NCBI GenBank assembly: GCA_017428945.1
Contig: JAFRPW010000036.1
Span: 62,001-126,000 of the forward strand
Reading direction: 5' to 3'
Source: Bacteroidales bacterium
GTDB lineage: Bacteria > Bacteroidota > Bacteroidia > Bacteroidales > UBA932
Length of the DNA: 64,000 bases
In this document: positions 25,815-33,951 of the stretch, piece by piece
How positions within the stretch are numbered: position 1 is the first letter of the stretch
How the letters are laid out: every line of letters starts with the position of its first letter
The notes under the pieces: generated by a model
The model's database searches: none
What the model was told of the DNA's origin: nothing
The model's input: the letters and a program-made list of their open reading frames with translations, nothing else
Made by a program: the position numbers and the translations under genes

Positions 25815-28586
25815 TTAGAGTTTTGCTTCAAACGGTTTACCGGAGTACCGGACTTTGAGTACGCCCTCTGCATCTGGATCATAGGGCTGCGGATTATCGG
25901 CATCGATTACCACTACGCGGAAGGAGCGTTCCTGCGGCATCCCGGGATAAGAGCCCTCGCGGGCGCCAACAAGGAGCGTGCGCTCGGAATCCACCCAGCG
26001 GATGGGAATGGCGGAGTACTGGCCTTTTTCGTAATCATAGGTAAGGCCGTCGTCCTCGTACAGGATGAACTGGGCGTCGGCACCGGCGTATACCGCAAGG
26101 AGGATATCGTCGGCGGGTTTTTCCGCGCTCCATTCCATTTCCGGGCCGATGGGAATTATGCTTCCTCCCCTCACGTACAGCGGCATGCGCCCGTACGGGG
26201 CATCCACGGTAATGCGCCTGTCATTCCCGACCTGATCGGGGATCTCTACCACTGCGCCGGTATAGAAATCGTACCAAACCCCTTCCGGGAAGTAGACGCT
26301 GCGGCTGCGGGCCTTGTACTCATACACCGGGCAGGGCATGAGGGCGGGGCCGAAGAGCCACTGGTCCGAGAGGTCGCGTACCTCCGGATCGGCCGGGAAG
26401 TCCATGGGAAGGCCTCTGAGGAGGGTGGCGTCGTCAAAATGGACGGCCGCGGTGAGGGAATAGAGGTAAGGCATCAGACGGTAGCGCAGCTTCATGTACC
26501 AGAGGATGCTCTCGTAGGCGGGAGAACCCTCAGGGGCGATATTCCAGAGTTCTCTCCTGGGCCACTGGCCATGGGTGCGGAACAGAGGGACGAAGGTGCC
26601 CCACTGGTGCCAGCGGGTCTGCATTTCCTGCCATTCATCCTGGCTGGCGGCATCGTAGAACTTGCTCATTACGGAGAATCCGCCTATGTCCATGCCCCAG
26701 AACGGGATGCCGCTCATGGAGTAGCCCAGGCCGGCGGCCATCTGCATCCTCATGTCCGTCCAGCTTGTGCCGATGTCCCCGCTCCAGGAGGCCGTGGAAT
26801 AGCGCTGGAGGCCGCTAAAGCCGTTGCGGGTAAGGAGGAAGACGCGCTTGTCAGGGTCTACGCTGCGCTGGCCTTCGTAAATGGCCTGGGCGTTGACCAG
26901 GGCATATGCGTTAAGGTATTCCGTGGAAGAGCCAAGGGCATTGGGAGTTGTGAGCCACTTGAGGTAATCCATGGGGAGGCAGTCCCGGAGATTGGGCTCG
27001 CTGGCGTCCATCCACCAGGCATCTATCTTACGGCCGTAGCGGCTGTAAAGGGTCTTGTCCATCTGGTTCCAGAACATCCTGCGGCCACCTTCTGCATAGG
27101 CGTCATAGAAGGACTGCTTGTGGCCGAGCCAGTCCGTGAGGCCGTCGTCCTCTGCGTGGGTGTATGCATATCCTGCGGCCTTGAGCTCCTTGTAATGCTC
27201 CGTGTTGGTGTAGAACTTTGGCCATACGGAAATCATGAACCGGGCGTTCATGGCGTGGACGTCGTCCAGCATCTTCTCGGGGTCCGGATAGCGGGTCTCA
27301 TCGAACTCATGGCTGCCCCACTGGTCGTCTTTCCAGTACTGCCAGTCCTGCACTATGTTGTCTATGGGAATGTGCCTTTTACGGAACTCTGCGAGCGTCC
27401 CCACAAAGTCTTCCTGGGTGGAATAGCGCTCCCTGCTCTGCCAGAAACCCAGCGCCCATTTGGGCATAACCGGGGCCTTGCCCGTGAGCTGGCGATAACC
27501 CTTGATAACGCCGTCGTAGTTGCCACCGTTTATGAAATAATAGTCCAGCGAGGGCTCGAACTCTGACGATAGCGTGAGGCGTGACTGTCCCTCATACAGA
27601 GGGGCCACCCTGAGGCCTATGTAGGATACGTCTCCGTCCGGCTCCCAGTCTATCCTGAAAGGTACCGGAACACCTTTTTCAAGATGCACGGTAAACTTGT
27701 AGCTGTTGGGGTTCCATGCCGGACGCCAGCGGCGGGACATCACTTCCTCAGAGCCAAAACTGGTGCTCTGAAAACCCGCATAGTACTGTATGAAATGATA
27801 GTCTCCGGTCTCTTTGGGGACGATTGTGCCTTCGTAAACCACCTTGCTGAAGGGACCGCCCTCCGGAAGGTTCCTGATGGCCCACTCGGTTTCATAGTAC
27901 AGGGAGTCTTCCGGCTGAGTGAAGGGTTTTCCGCCTTTAGGGGTATATGTTCCTTTGAGATTAAGGTCAAAGACCTCTCCAAGCTGCCTGTACGGCTCTG
28001 GATTTCCCCAGCGGCTAAGGGAATAGGCATCCAGAAGTATGCCGTAGCCCTTGCTGGAGACCACCATGGGAACGCTTATCTTGGTGTTGTACTGGTACAG
28101 CTCCTCGTTGCCGCCCTTGTGGTCAAACTCCCCTGCCTGCTGCTGGCCAAGGCCGTAGAAAGCCTCGTCCTCCGGGCTTTCGAAGCTTACACACGTACTC
28201 CATGCGTCCTTGCCCTCTACGGTAATCGGCTTGAACTCCGCACGGCCGTCTCCGGAGAGAAGATTACCCTCGCCGTCGTAGAAGTGAATACTGCCATCGG
28301 CCTTGTACACATCCACGGCCAGCGCCTTGGTTGTAAGGTGCACCTTGCCCATGGCATCGGACACCTCATAATCCTTGCATAGCTTCTGCGGGAGCACCGC
28401 CAGGGACTTGCGGTCATTGAACTTTCCGTCCGGGCACTGAGTCACGCGGATTATCTCCGGGCTCACCACCTGAAGGCGGATTGCCCCGCCGTCGTCACAT
28501 TTTACGGTTACCGAGGTCTTGTTACAGGAAGCAAAGAGCAACAAACTAAGTGTCAGTAATATCAGCCGTGGGCGCAACATGTTCAT
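25815..28586 (-). CDS. GH31 alpha-xylosidase-type glycosidase with PA14 insert
   Basis: About 923 residues, a lipoprotein with signal ending LFASC. The start is ATG 28586 or 28580; both give the same signal peptide. A PA14-like domain is inserted at ~220-350 (YEGTIVPKETGDYHFIQYY). The GH31 barrel carries the nucleophile D527 in DAWWMDASEPN and acid/base D604 in WSGDIGTSW. This architecture matches PA14-containing alpha-xylosidases that trim xyloglucan oligosaccharides; alpha-glucosidase is the alternative. Near the C-terminus the reading frame includes a palindromic repeat (26219-26247; peptide IPDQVGND). Confidence 0.88.
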   Translation of the reverse strand: MNMLRPRLILLTLSLLLFASCNKTSVTVKCDDGGAIRLQVVSPEIIRVTQCPDGKFNDRKSLAVLPQKLCKDYEVSDAMGKVHLTTKALAVDVYKADGSIHFYDGEGNLLSGDGRAEFKPITVEGKDAWSTCVSFESPEDEAFYGLGQQQAGEFDHKGGNEELYQYNTKISVPMVVSSKGYGILLDAYSLSRWGNPEPYRQLGEVFDLNLKGTYTPKGGKPFTQPEDSLYYETEWAIRNLPEGGPFSKVVYEGTIVPKETGDYHFIQYYAGFQSTSFGSEEVMSRRWRPAWNPNSYKFTVHLEKGVPVPFRIDWEPDGDVSYIGLRVAPLYEGQSRLTLSSEFEPSLDYYFINGGNYDGVIKGYRQLTGKAPVMPKWALGFWQSRERYSTQEDFVGTLAEFRKRHIPIDNIVQDWQYWKDDQWGSHEFDETRYPDPEKMLDDVHAMNARFMISVWPKFYTNTEHYKELKAAGYAYTHAEDDGLTDWLGHKQSFYDAYAEGGRRMFWNQMDKTLYSRYGRKIDAWWMDASEPNLRDCLPMDYLKWLTTPNALGSSTEYLNAYALVNAQAIYEGQRSVDPDKRVFLLTRNGFSGLQRYSTASWSGDIGTSWTDMRMQMAAGLGYSMSGIPFWGMDIGGFSVMSKFYDAASQDEWQEMQTRWHQWGTFVPLFRTHGQWPRRELWNIAPEGSPAYESILWYMKLRYRLMPYLYSLTAAVHFDDATLLRGLPMDFPADPEVRDLSDQWLFGPALMPCPVYEYKARSRSVYFPEGVWYDFYTGAVVEIPDQVGNDRRITVDAPYGRMPLYVRGGSIIPIGPEMEWSAEKPADDILLAVYAGADAQFILYEDDGLTYDYEKGQYSAIPIRWVDSERTLLVGAREGSYPGMPQERSFRVVVIDADNPQPYDPDAEGVLKVRYSGKPFEAKL
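26219..26247. repeat. Palindromic repeat of the GTCATTCCCGA type inside the GH31 gene
   Basis: ATTCCCGA and TCGGGGAT form an 8-bp stem with one mismatch around CCTGA. It is translated as IPDQVGND on the minus strand. Its layout resembles the ATTGCCGG elements in polA and the GH2 gene. Confidence 0.5.
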
Positions 28587-28653
28587 ATTCAATATTTTAC
28601 TTGTTTGTCCCTGGGCTAATTTACCCAGGGACAATTAGTTAAACCGCTAATAA

Positions 28654-29841
28654 TCAGGCTTTTACTCCCACGGGCACGGAAGCGGAGGAGCGCTCGTTGG
28701 AATCTATAAGCTTGTTGATTGCTTCTACGGAAAGGCCGGTGCGGAGGCCGTCGGCAGGAGTATTGAGGCAGTAGTCCACAAGGCGGTCTACGGTGGAGGT
28801 GGCAACGTGAAGACGGGTGTCTGACGATGCGTAGTAGATGAACACCTTGTCATCAGGGTCTGCAATCCAGCCGCATGAGAAGGCTACGTTCATGACGTCA
28901 CCAATGTATTCCCAGTCCTTGGGGGCAAGGAAGTAGCCGCCGGGCTGGGCAATCACGCGGGAAGGGTCGTCAAGGGCGGTCATGTACATGTAAAGCACGT
29001 AACGCAGGCCGCTGGCACAGCCGCGGACTCCATGTGCCAGATGCAGCCAGCCCTTGGGAGTCTTGATGGGATGCGGACCCTCGCCGTTCTTTACTTCCTT
29101 GATGGTATGGTAGAATCGGCGGTTTATAATCTTCTCATCCTTGATTACGGCGCCGTCCATGGTGTCTACCAGGGCCCAGCCTATTCCGCCGCCGCTGCCG
29201 GCATCTATGAAGCCGTCCTGCGGGCGGGTGTACAGGGCATACTTGCCGTCCACGAACTCCGGATGCAGCACCACGTTGCGCTGCTGGGAGGCGGAGCGGA
29301 TGTCCGGGAGCCTTTCCCAGTTCACAAGGTCCTTTGTGCGCACAACGCCTGCTGCAGCCGTGGCTGCGGAAAGGTCTCCTTCTGCGCTGTGATCCTTTCG
29401 CTCTACGCAGAAGATGCCGTAAATCCAACCGTCTTCATGTGCCGTGAGGCGCATGTCGTAAACATTTGTGGCAGGTTCTCCGTACTCCGGGATGGTTATG
29501 GGACGGGTCCAGAATCGGAAGTTGTCCACGCCGTTTGGACTCTCTGCCACGGCAAAGAAGGACTTGCGGTCCCAGCCTTCAAGGCGGGCAACAACAACAT
29601 ATTTATCTTTCCATTTGATGGCTCCCGCATTGAACGCTGCATTTACGCCGATGCGTTCCATGAGATAGGGATTGGTGGCTTTATTGAGGTCGTACCTCCA
29701 CTCCAGCGGGGCGTGGTCTGCAGTGAGGACGGGATTCTCCCAGCGCTCAAATATTCCATTGCCCTCGATGGGCGTATTTTTCCTTTCTATAAGTTGCCTG
29801 TAGCTTTCTTTGAGCCAGGCAAGTCTCTCTTCAAAGGTCAT
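28654..29841 (-). CDS. GH130 4-O-beta-D-mannosyl-D-glucose phosphorylase
   Basis: A 395-residue cytoplasmic enzyme without signal peptide. Motifs such as NPVLTADHAP, ARLEGWDRKSFF, NVYDMRLTAHEDG (catalytic D129) and HGVRGCASGLRYVLYMYM are those of GH130 subfamily 1. The enzyme cleaves mannosyl-glucose with phosphate, giving mannose 1-phosphate and glucose. It works together with the 2-epimerase at 22246. It lies 5 bp upstream of nothing else but follows the GH26 gene by 5 bp in the operon, placing cytoplasmic and exported steps in one transcript. Confidence 0.92.
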   Translation of the reverse strand: MTFEERLAWLKESYRQLIERKNTPIEGNGIFERWENPVLTADHAPLEWRYDLNKATNPYLMERIGVNAAFNAGAIKWKDKYVVVARLEGWDRKSFFAVAESPNGVDNFRFWTRPITIPEYGEPATNVYDMRLTAHEDGWIYGIFCVERKDHSAEGDLSAATAAAGVVRTKDLVNWERLPDIRSASQQRNVVLHPEFVDGKYALYTRPQDGFIDAGSGGGIGWALVDTMDGAVIKDEKIINRRFYHTIKEVKNGEGPHPIKTPKGWLHLAHGVRGCASGLRYVLYMYMTALDDPSRVIAQPGGYFLAPKDWEYIGDVMNVAFSCGWIADPDDKVFIYYASSDTRLHVATSTVDRLVDYCLNTPADGLRTGLSVEAINKLIDSNERSSASVPVGVKA

Positions 29842-29846
29842 GGTAA

Positions 29847-30941
29847 TTATTCGTCAAGTAAAACAATCTGGTCAAGTTCTGCAAAGGCCTTGAAATCGGC
29901 CTCGTTCTCAAATCCCTTCCATGCGCCGAAGAAGTGGCCGGGCTGGTCCCATGCATTGCGCCAGGTAAGGAGGTAGGTTATGGGGAAATCCTTCACTGCG
30001 GGATACAGTACCTGTGTCCACCAGACGGGGTTCTCGATACCTTCAAGGCCGGTTTCGCTGAGGCAGACAGGCTTTTTGTGCTCTACGCTCACGGCGGCAA
30101 GGGAGGCAAGGTCCTTCCTCAGGCTCTCCATGAAAAGGACCGCCGATTCCTCACGGCTGAAGTGCGTGGAGGCATAGGTGTCAAGGCCCAGGAGGTCTAC
30201 GAACTCGTCGCCGGGATAGCGCTCCATGTAGCCCTCTATGTCCGATGCTCCGCCGTCCGGGGAATAGCACCAGACAAGGTTCTTGAGCCCGCGTTCCTTT
30301 ACAAAGTAGAGCCAGGTCATGCGGAAAAGCTCAATATACTGCTGGGCGGAGCAAAGGCCTGCTCCCCACCAGAACCAGCTTCCGGTGTTCTCGTGCCAGG
30401 GGCGGAAGATGATGGCAACATTGCCGAGGCTCTCCACAAAATCGGCCCCGCGGCGCAGCCATTCCATGAATTCCGTGTGCTTTTCACCGCCAGGAAGGAC
30501 TGCTTCCACTACCTTATTGGACGATACGTCCCAGGCGTCGCCGCCGGTGAGGAGGTTGTCCGGATGCCAGGAGAAGGTGACGATTCCCCCGCGCTCTATG
30601 TGCTTCAGGGTGGCCTTGCGGATGAGGCCGAAGGGAACACCGTCAAGGTTCTTGGAGGCCCCGTGCTCAATGTCTCCAAGGTCGAAGCCCATCACCAGGG
30701 GGTAATGGCCGGTGACGTCTTTGATGTCAGAGCGCTCAAGGTCATCGGTCTCCCAGTCTTCCACCTTCCAGGCGTGGCCGTAAGGAAGGTCATCCTGGTG
30801 GCCGTAGGCAATTTTGCCCTGCTCTGCAAAGGAGAGGAGCTGCTGCATGAGAGCGTCCTTTGGAGTATCCACTTTCTTTTTACAGGCGCAGGCGCATGAA
30901 GCCAGCGCACAGAGAGCTAAGATGTAAAAGGCTTTTTTCAT
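29847..30941 (-). CDS. GH26 beta-mannanase/mannobiohydrolase, lipoprotein
   Basis: A 364-residue lipoprotein; the signal region (CALASCACACKKK) has several possible lipidation cysteines. It is a single GH26 barrel, with the acid/base E184 in FRPWHENTGSWFWWG and nucleophile E296 in LSETGLEG. GH26 enzymes hydrolyse beta-1,4-mannan. Being short and without accessory domain, it resembles periplasmic mannobiose-producing enzymes, in contrast to the BACON-bearing GH26 at 32512. It lies 2 bp after the GH5 gene. Confidence 0.92.
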   Translation of the reverse strand: MKKAFYILALCALASCACACKKKVDTPKDALMQQLLSFAEQGKIAYGHQDDLPYGHAWKVEDWETDDLERSDIKDVTGHYPLVMGFDLGDIEHGASKNLDGVPFGLIRKATLKHIERGGIVTFSWHPDNLLTGGDAWDVSSNKVVEAVLPGGEKHTEFMEWLRRGADFVESLGNVAIIFRPWHENTGSWFWWGAGLCSAQQYIELFRMTWLYFVKERGLKNLVWCYSPDGGASDIEGYMERYPGDEFVDLLGLDTYASTHFSREESAVLFMESLRKDLASLAAVSVEHKKPVCLSETGLEGIENPVWWTQVLYPAVKDFPITYLLTWRNAWDQPGHFFGAWKGFENEADFKAFAELDQIVLLDE

Positions 30942-30943
30942 GA

Positions 30944-32515
30944 CTAAAACTGTGGTGCTGAATTGTAAACAGACTCAAGAGTATAGTTCTGGTCCGTGTT
31001 GAAACGGGCTCTCATCAATGCAGCAATGGCTTCATCGGCGTTGGGGCCTATTTCTCCGGTACCGTGATTGATATAGCCGTGCTGCTCCTGACCCACGCCC
31101 TGGGAGCCGTTATCCCAGAGGAAAGAAGGCATCCCGAACACCTTGGCGGCCTTGGCTACGTATTCAAGATAGTACAGGAAGAAAGCATAGCCCACGGTGT
31201 CCGACTTGCTGCGCATTGAGCAGCCGAACTCTCCTATGTAGACGGGAATATCCTTGGCCACATAATTAGTAAAGAGGTTGTTGAAACATGCCTTGACCTC
31301 TTCCTCACCATATCCGTCTTTCTTGCCTGCAGCTCCCGTATGCCCCCACTGTTGGTACTGTTCCGTTCCTATGGTATAACTGGAAGGATTGTAAAAGTGG
31401 ACGGATATCATGATCTTGCCGGCGCTGTCCTCAGGCATGGCAAAGTATGTCACAAAGTCCGGATTTGCAGCATACGTGGGGACCCCCAGCCACCTGGTGG
31501 CGTTGTTGCCGCCGGTGGCACGGACGGCATCCACAAAGGTCTGGTTCCACTGGTTCAGGATATTGCACTGCCTGGTGGGATCGGCCCTGAAATCGGCGCT
31601 CCAGCCCCATCCGCCGTCATTTATCTCATTGAAGCCTTCCATTATGAGCCAGTCGCCGCAGTCCTTGAACTTGCTGGCGATCTGGGTCCAGACGGCGGTG
31701 ATTTCCGCTTTTATTGCCTGGTTCCTTTCCTCGCTGGCGACGGCTGCCTTTATGTCCTGCCACTGGTAGGTATTGTCTACGCCGTGATTCTCGTCGTGAT
31801 GAGTGTTGATTATTACATAGAGACCTGCATTGTGTGCATACTGGACAACCTCGTAGACGCGGTTCATCCAAGTTTCATCTATCGTATAATCCGGGGCATC
31901 TCCAATCATCTTCAGCCAGGAAACGGGGATTCTCACGCTGGTAAATCCGGCGCGCCTGACTCCGTCGAAAGTGGCCTGGGTGGCCTTTGTGCCGCCCCAT
32001 ACTTCCTCGTCCGGATAGCCTTCCTTGGCACCTGCCCAGCTGCCATTGTAGTATGCGTCGAAGTGGTTGCCCATATTCCAGCCAAGACCAAGGGCCTCTG
32101 ACATGGCAACGGCACCATTCTGAGGAAGGCTGGGATCCTTCACCACCTCCCTGGCCGCCTGGGTTACAGTGAGTTTCACCGGGGATGCACCGCTGCATGA
32201 GAACTCTATCTCTGCGCTCCGGGGCTCATAAGTGGTATTGGACTCCACTTTCAGCGTGACGGTAATGCTGTAATCCTTGAAAATACCGTCCGAGTACTTG
32301 ATCCAGGACGGGAGGGTTCCGGCCTTGGGACGGGCCGGGGCCTTGATGGTAATGTCAAAGCTGCCTCCGTCAACTCCGGCGTCAACGGAGCTGGAAGAAA
32401 GAGTTATGGCGGAAGGGGCGACGGGTGTCTGAGTTCCGTTGCCTCCGTCATCAGGGGTTTTGCCACAGCCACATATAAACAGGGCTGCAAGTATTGGTAG
32501 AAGCTTTTTCATCAT
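30944..32515 (-). CDS. BACON-GH5 endo-beta-1,4-glucanase (xyloglucanase/mannanase type)
   Basis: A 523-residue lipoprotein (signal ending FICGC). A BACON domain (~35-122) precedes a GH5 barrel (~135-500), with acid/base E297 in GFNEIND and nucleophile E429 in IGEFGCS. BACON plus GH5 is the layout of outer-membrane endo-xyloglucanases such as those of subfamily GH5_4. Glucomannan or mannan activity cannot be excluded. It probably acts at the cell surface to cut the polymer. It overlaps the upstream GH26 gene by 4 bp (ATGA). Confidence 0.88.
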   Translation of the reverse strand: MMKKLLPILAALFICGCGKTPDDGGNGTQTPVAPSAITLSSSSVDAGVDGGSFDITIKAPARPKAGTLPSWIKYSDGIFKDYSITVTLKVESNTTYEPRSAEIEFSCSGASPVKLTVTQAAREVVKDPSLPQNGAVAMSEALGLGWNMGNHFDAYYNGSWAGAKEGYPDEEVWGGTKATQATFDGVRRAGFTSVRIPVSWLKMIGDAPDYTIDETWMNRVYEVVQYAHNAGLYVIINTHHDENHGVDNTYQWQDIKAAVASEERNQAIKAEITAVWTQIASKFKDCGDWLIMEGFNEINDGGWGWSADFRADPTRQCNILNQWNQTFVDAVRATGGNNATRWLGVPTYAANPDFVTYFAMPEDSAGKIMISVHFYNPSSYTIGTEQYQQWGHTGAAGKKDGYGEEEVKACFNNLFTNYVAKDIPVYIGEFGCSMRSKSDTVGYAFFLYYLEYVAKAAKVFGMPSFLWDNGSQGVGQEQHGYINHGTGEIGPNADEAIAALMRARFNTDQNYTLESVYNSAPQF

Positions 32516-33906
32516 TTAAGTGATGGCATATTTTCTCTTGTAAGCACGTTGGGAGAGTCCATCAAGGCCTTCCAATAAGTATCTGTATTGAGCTTGTATG
32601 TTTCCAGGTCCCATACAAGGAACCAGCTCCAGGTTTCTCCGGCGGGAAGGCACTTGTCCGGATTGGGGATATTGCCGCATTCGCTCACCGTCACCAGTTT
32701 CCGGCCTCCGCTCAGGGACATTGCCGCCTGGTACTGGCGCTCCTTTGCCTCGGTATCATCGGCATAGATGTCCACGCCCACTATGTCAACCATGTCGTTG
32801 CCGGGATACCATTTCTCATAGTCCGATTCCGCGCCCACAGTGGTGTCAAGGGTCCATACCCATATGAGGTTGTCGAGCCCGTACTCCCCTTCCAGCTTGT
32901 CCCTGAGCAGTTTCCAGAGGGCCTTGCAGGATTCCGCCCCGCCGCGGCCCCACCAGAACCATGCACCGTTATAGCCATAGACATTGTAATTGCCGGCGGC
33001 TTCGTGCAGAGGGCGCCAGATAACGGGGATGCCCTCTTCCTTAAGGAGTTTGAGGTAACCTGCCACTTTCTCTATGTCCTGAAGGATGAAATCGTGCTCC
33101 CAGGTGCCCTCTGTAAGCGCCCTGTCTATGCTGAAGGAGGTCTTGTCGCTGTAGAAGTTGTAACCGTCGAAATTGCCGTTTTTCCCGTTCTCCCATGCCT
33201 GCTGGGAGTCGGGAACGTTCCAGTGCCACATGAACGACACCAGGCCGTTGTTCTGCCACTGCTCCTTTGCGGCGGAGATGTCGGAATAATTGACCACCCA
33301 CGTCCATCCGGCGGGAGTGGGAGAATACTGGAGGAAGATATAGTCGTAACCGGCAAGGGCGGGGTGCTTTCCGGTCATCTGATATATCTGGTTTACGCGC
33401 TCGTTGTTATTGGCAGTGCCGCCGGACTGCACGCCGCTTATCACCTTGAGGCCAGCCTGCTCCCGGAGGAAGTCATAGACCTTAACGGCCGATGCCGAAG
33501 GATTTGATGCTGTAAGCTCCGGGTCTATGTTCAGGACAGGCCTTTTGAAACCGGCCTGCGACACTGCAAGGGTCCCGGACAGGCTCCCCGAGCTCACAGT
33601 CAGTGCCGCGGAACGCCCTTCGGAGGAAGAATTGGCGGCCACCTTTATTATGAATACCAGTTTATAGTCCTTATAGACGCCGCTTTCAGAAACCGTTATC
33701 CAATCCGGCTGCCCTGAAACGGAAGGTCTTCCGGGAGAAGTAACGGTAAGTGAGAATTTTCCGCCTTTCTGGTCTGCGTCATAGTTCCCTGGGCTCAGGG
33801 TAATATTTGCCGGAGGCTGCGGCTCCTCAATATCGGGGTCCGGATTGTCCACCGTGCATGAAAACATGGCCAGAAGCACGGCCACTATGCTTAAATGCCT
33901 TTTCAT
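32512..33906 (-). CDS. BACON-GH26 endo-beta-mannanase, surface lipoprotein
   Basis: A 464-residue lipoprotein (signal ending MFSC). A BACON domain (~34-118) is followed by a GH26 barrel, with acid/base E302 in WRPLHEAAG and nucleophile E409 in VSECGN. The domain layout suggests a surface enzyme that makes the first cuts in mannan. Its BACON domain resembles that of the adjacent GH5 protein, as expected for related display stalks. Spacing to the upstream binding-protein gene is 45 bp. Confidence 0.9.
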   Translation of the reverse strand: MKRHLSIVAVLLAMFSCTVDNPDPDIEEPQPPANITLSPGNYDADQKGGKFSLTVTSPGRPSVSGQPDWITVSESGVYKDYKLVFIIKVAANSSSEGRSAALTVSSGSLSGTLAVSQAGFKRPVLNIDPELTASNPSASAVKVYDFLREQAGLKVISGVQSGGTANNNERVNQIYQMTGKHPALAGYDYIFLQYSPTPAGWTWVVNYSDISAAKEQWQNNGLVSFMWHWNVPDSQQAWENGKNGNFDGYNFYSDKTSFSIDRALTEGTWEHDFILQDIEKVAGYLKLLKEEGIPVIWRPLHEAAGNYNVYGYNGAWFWWGRGGAESCKALWKLLRDKLEGEYGLDNLIWVWTLDTTVGAESDYEKWYPGNDMVDIVGVDIYADDTEAKERQYQAAMSLSGGRKLVTVSECGNIPNPDKCLPAGETWSWFLVWDLETYKLNTDTYWKALMDSPNVLTRENMPSLK

Positions 33907-33951
33907 ATCTGGTACCCGGAGGGACGGTCAGGCCCCTCCGGATTGATTAAA

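Noticed and set aside
30945..30960. Third copy of the ACTGTGGT operator
   Set aside because: A single copy within the 3' end of the GH5 coding sequence, with no -7 box nearby.
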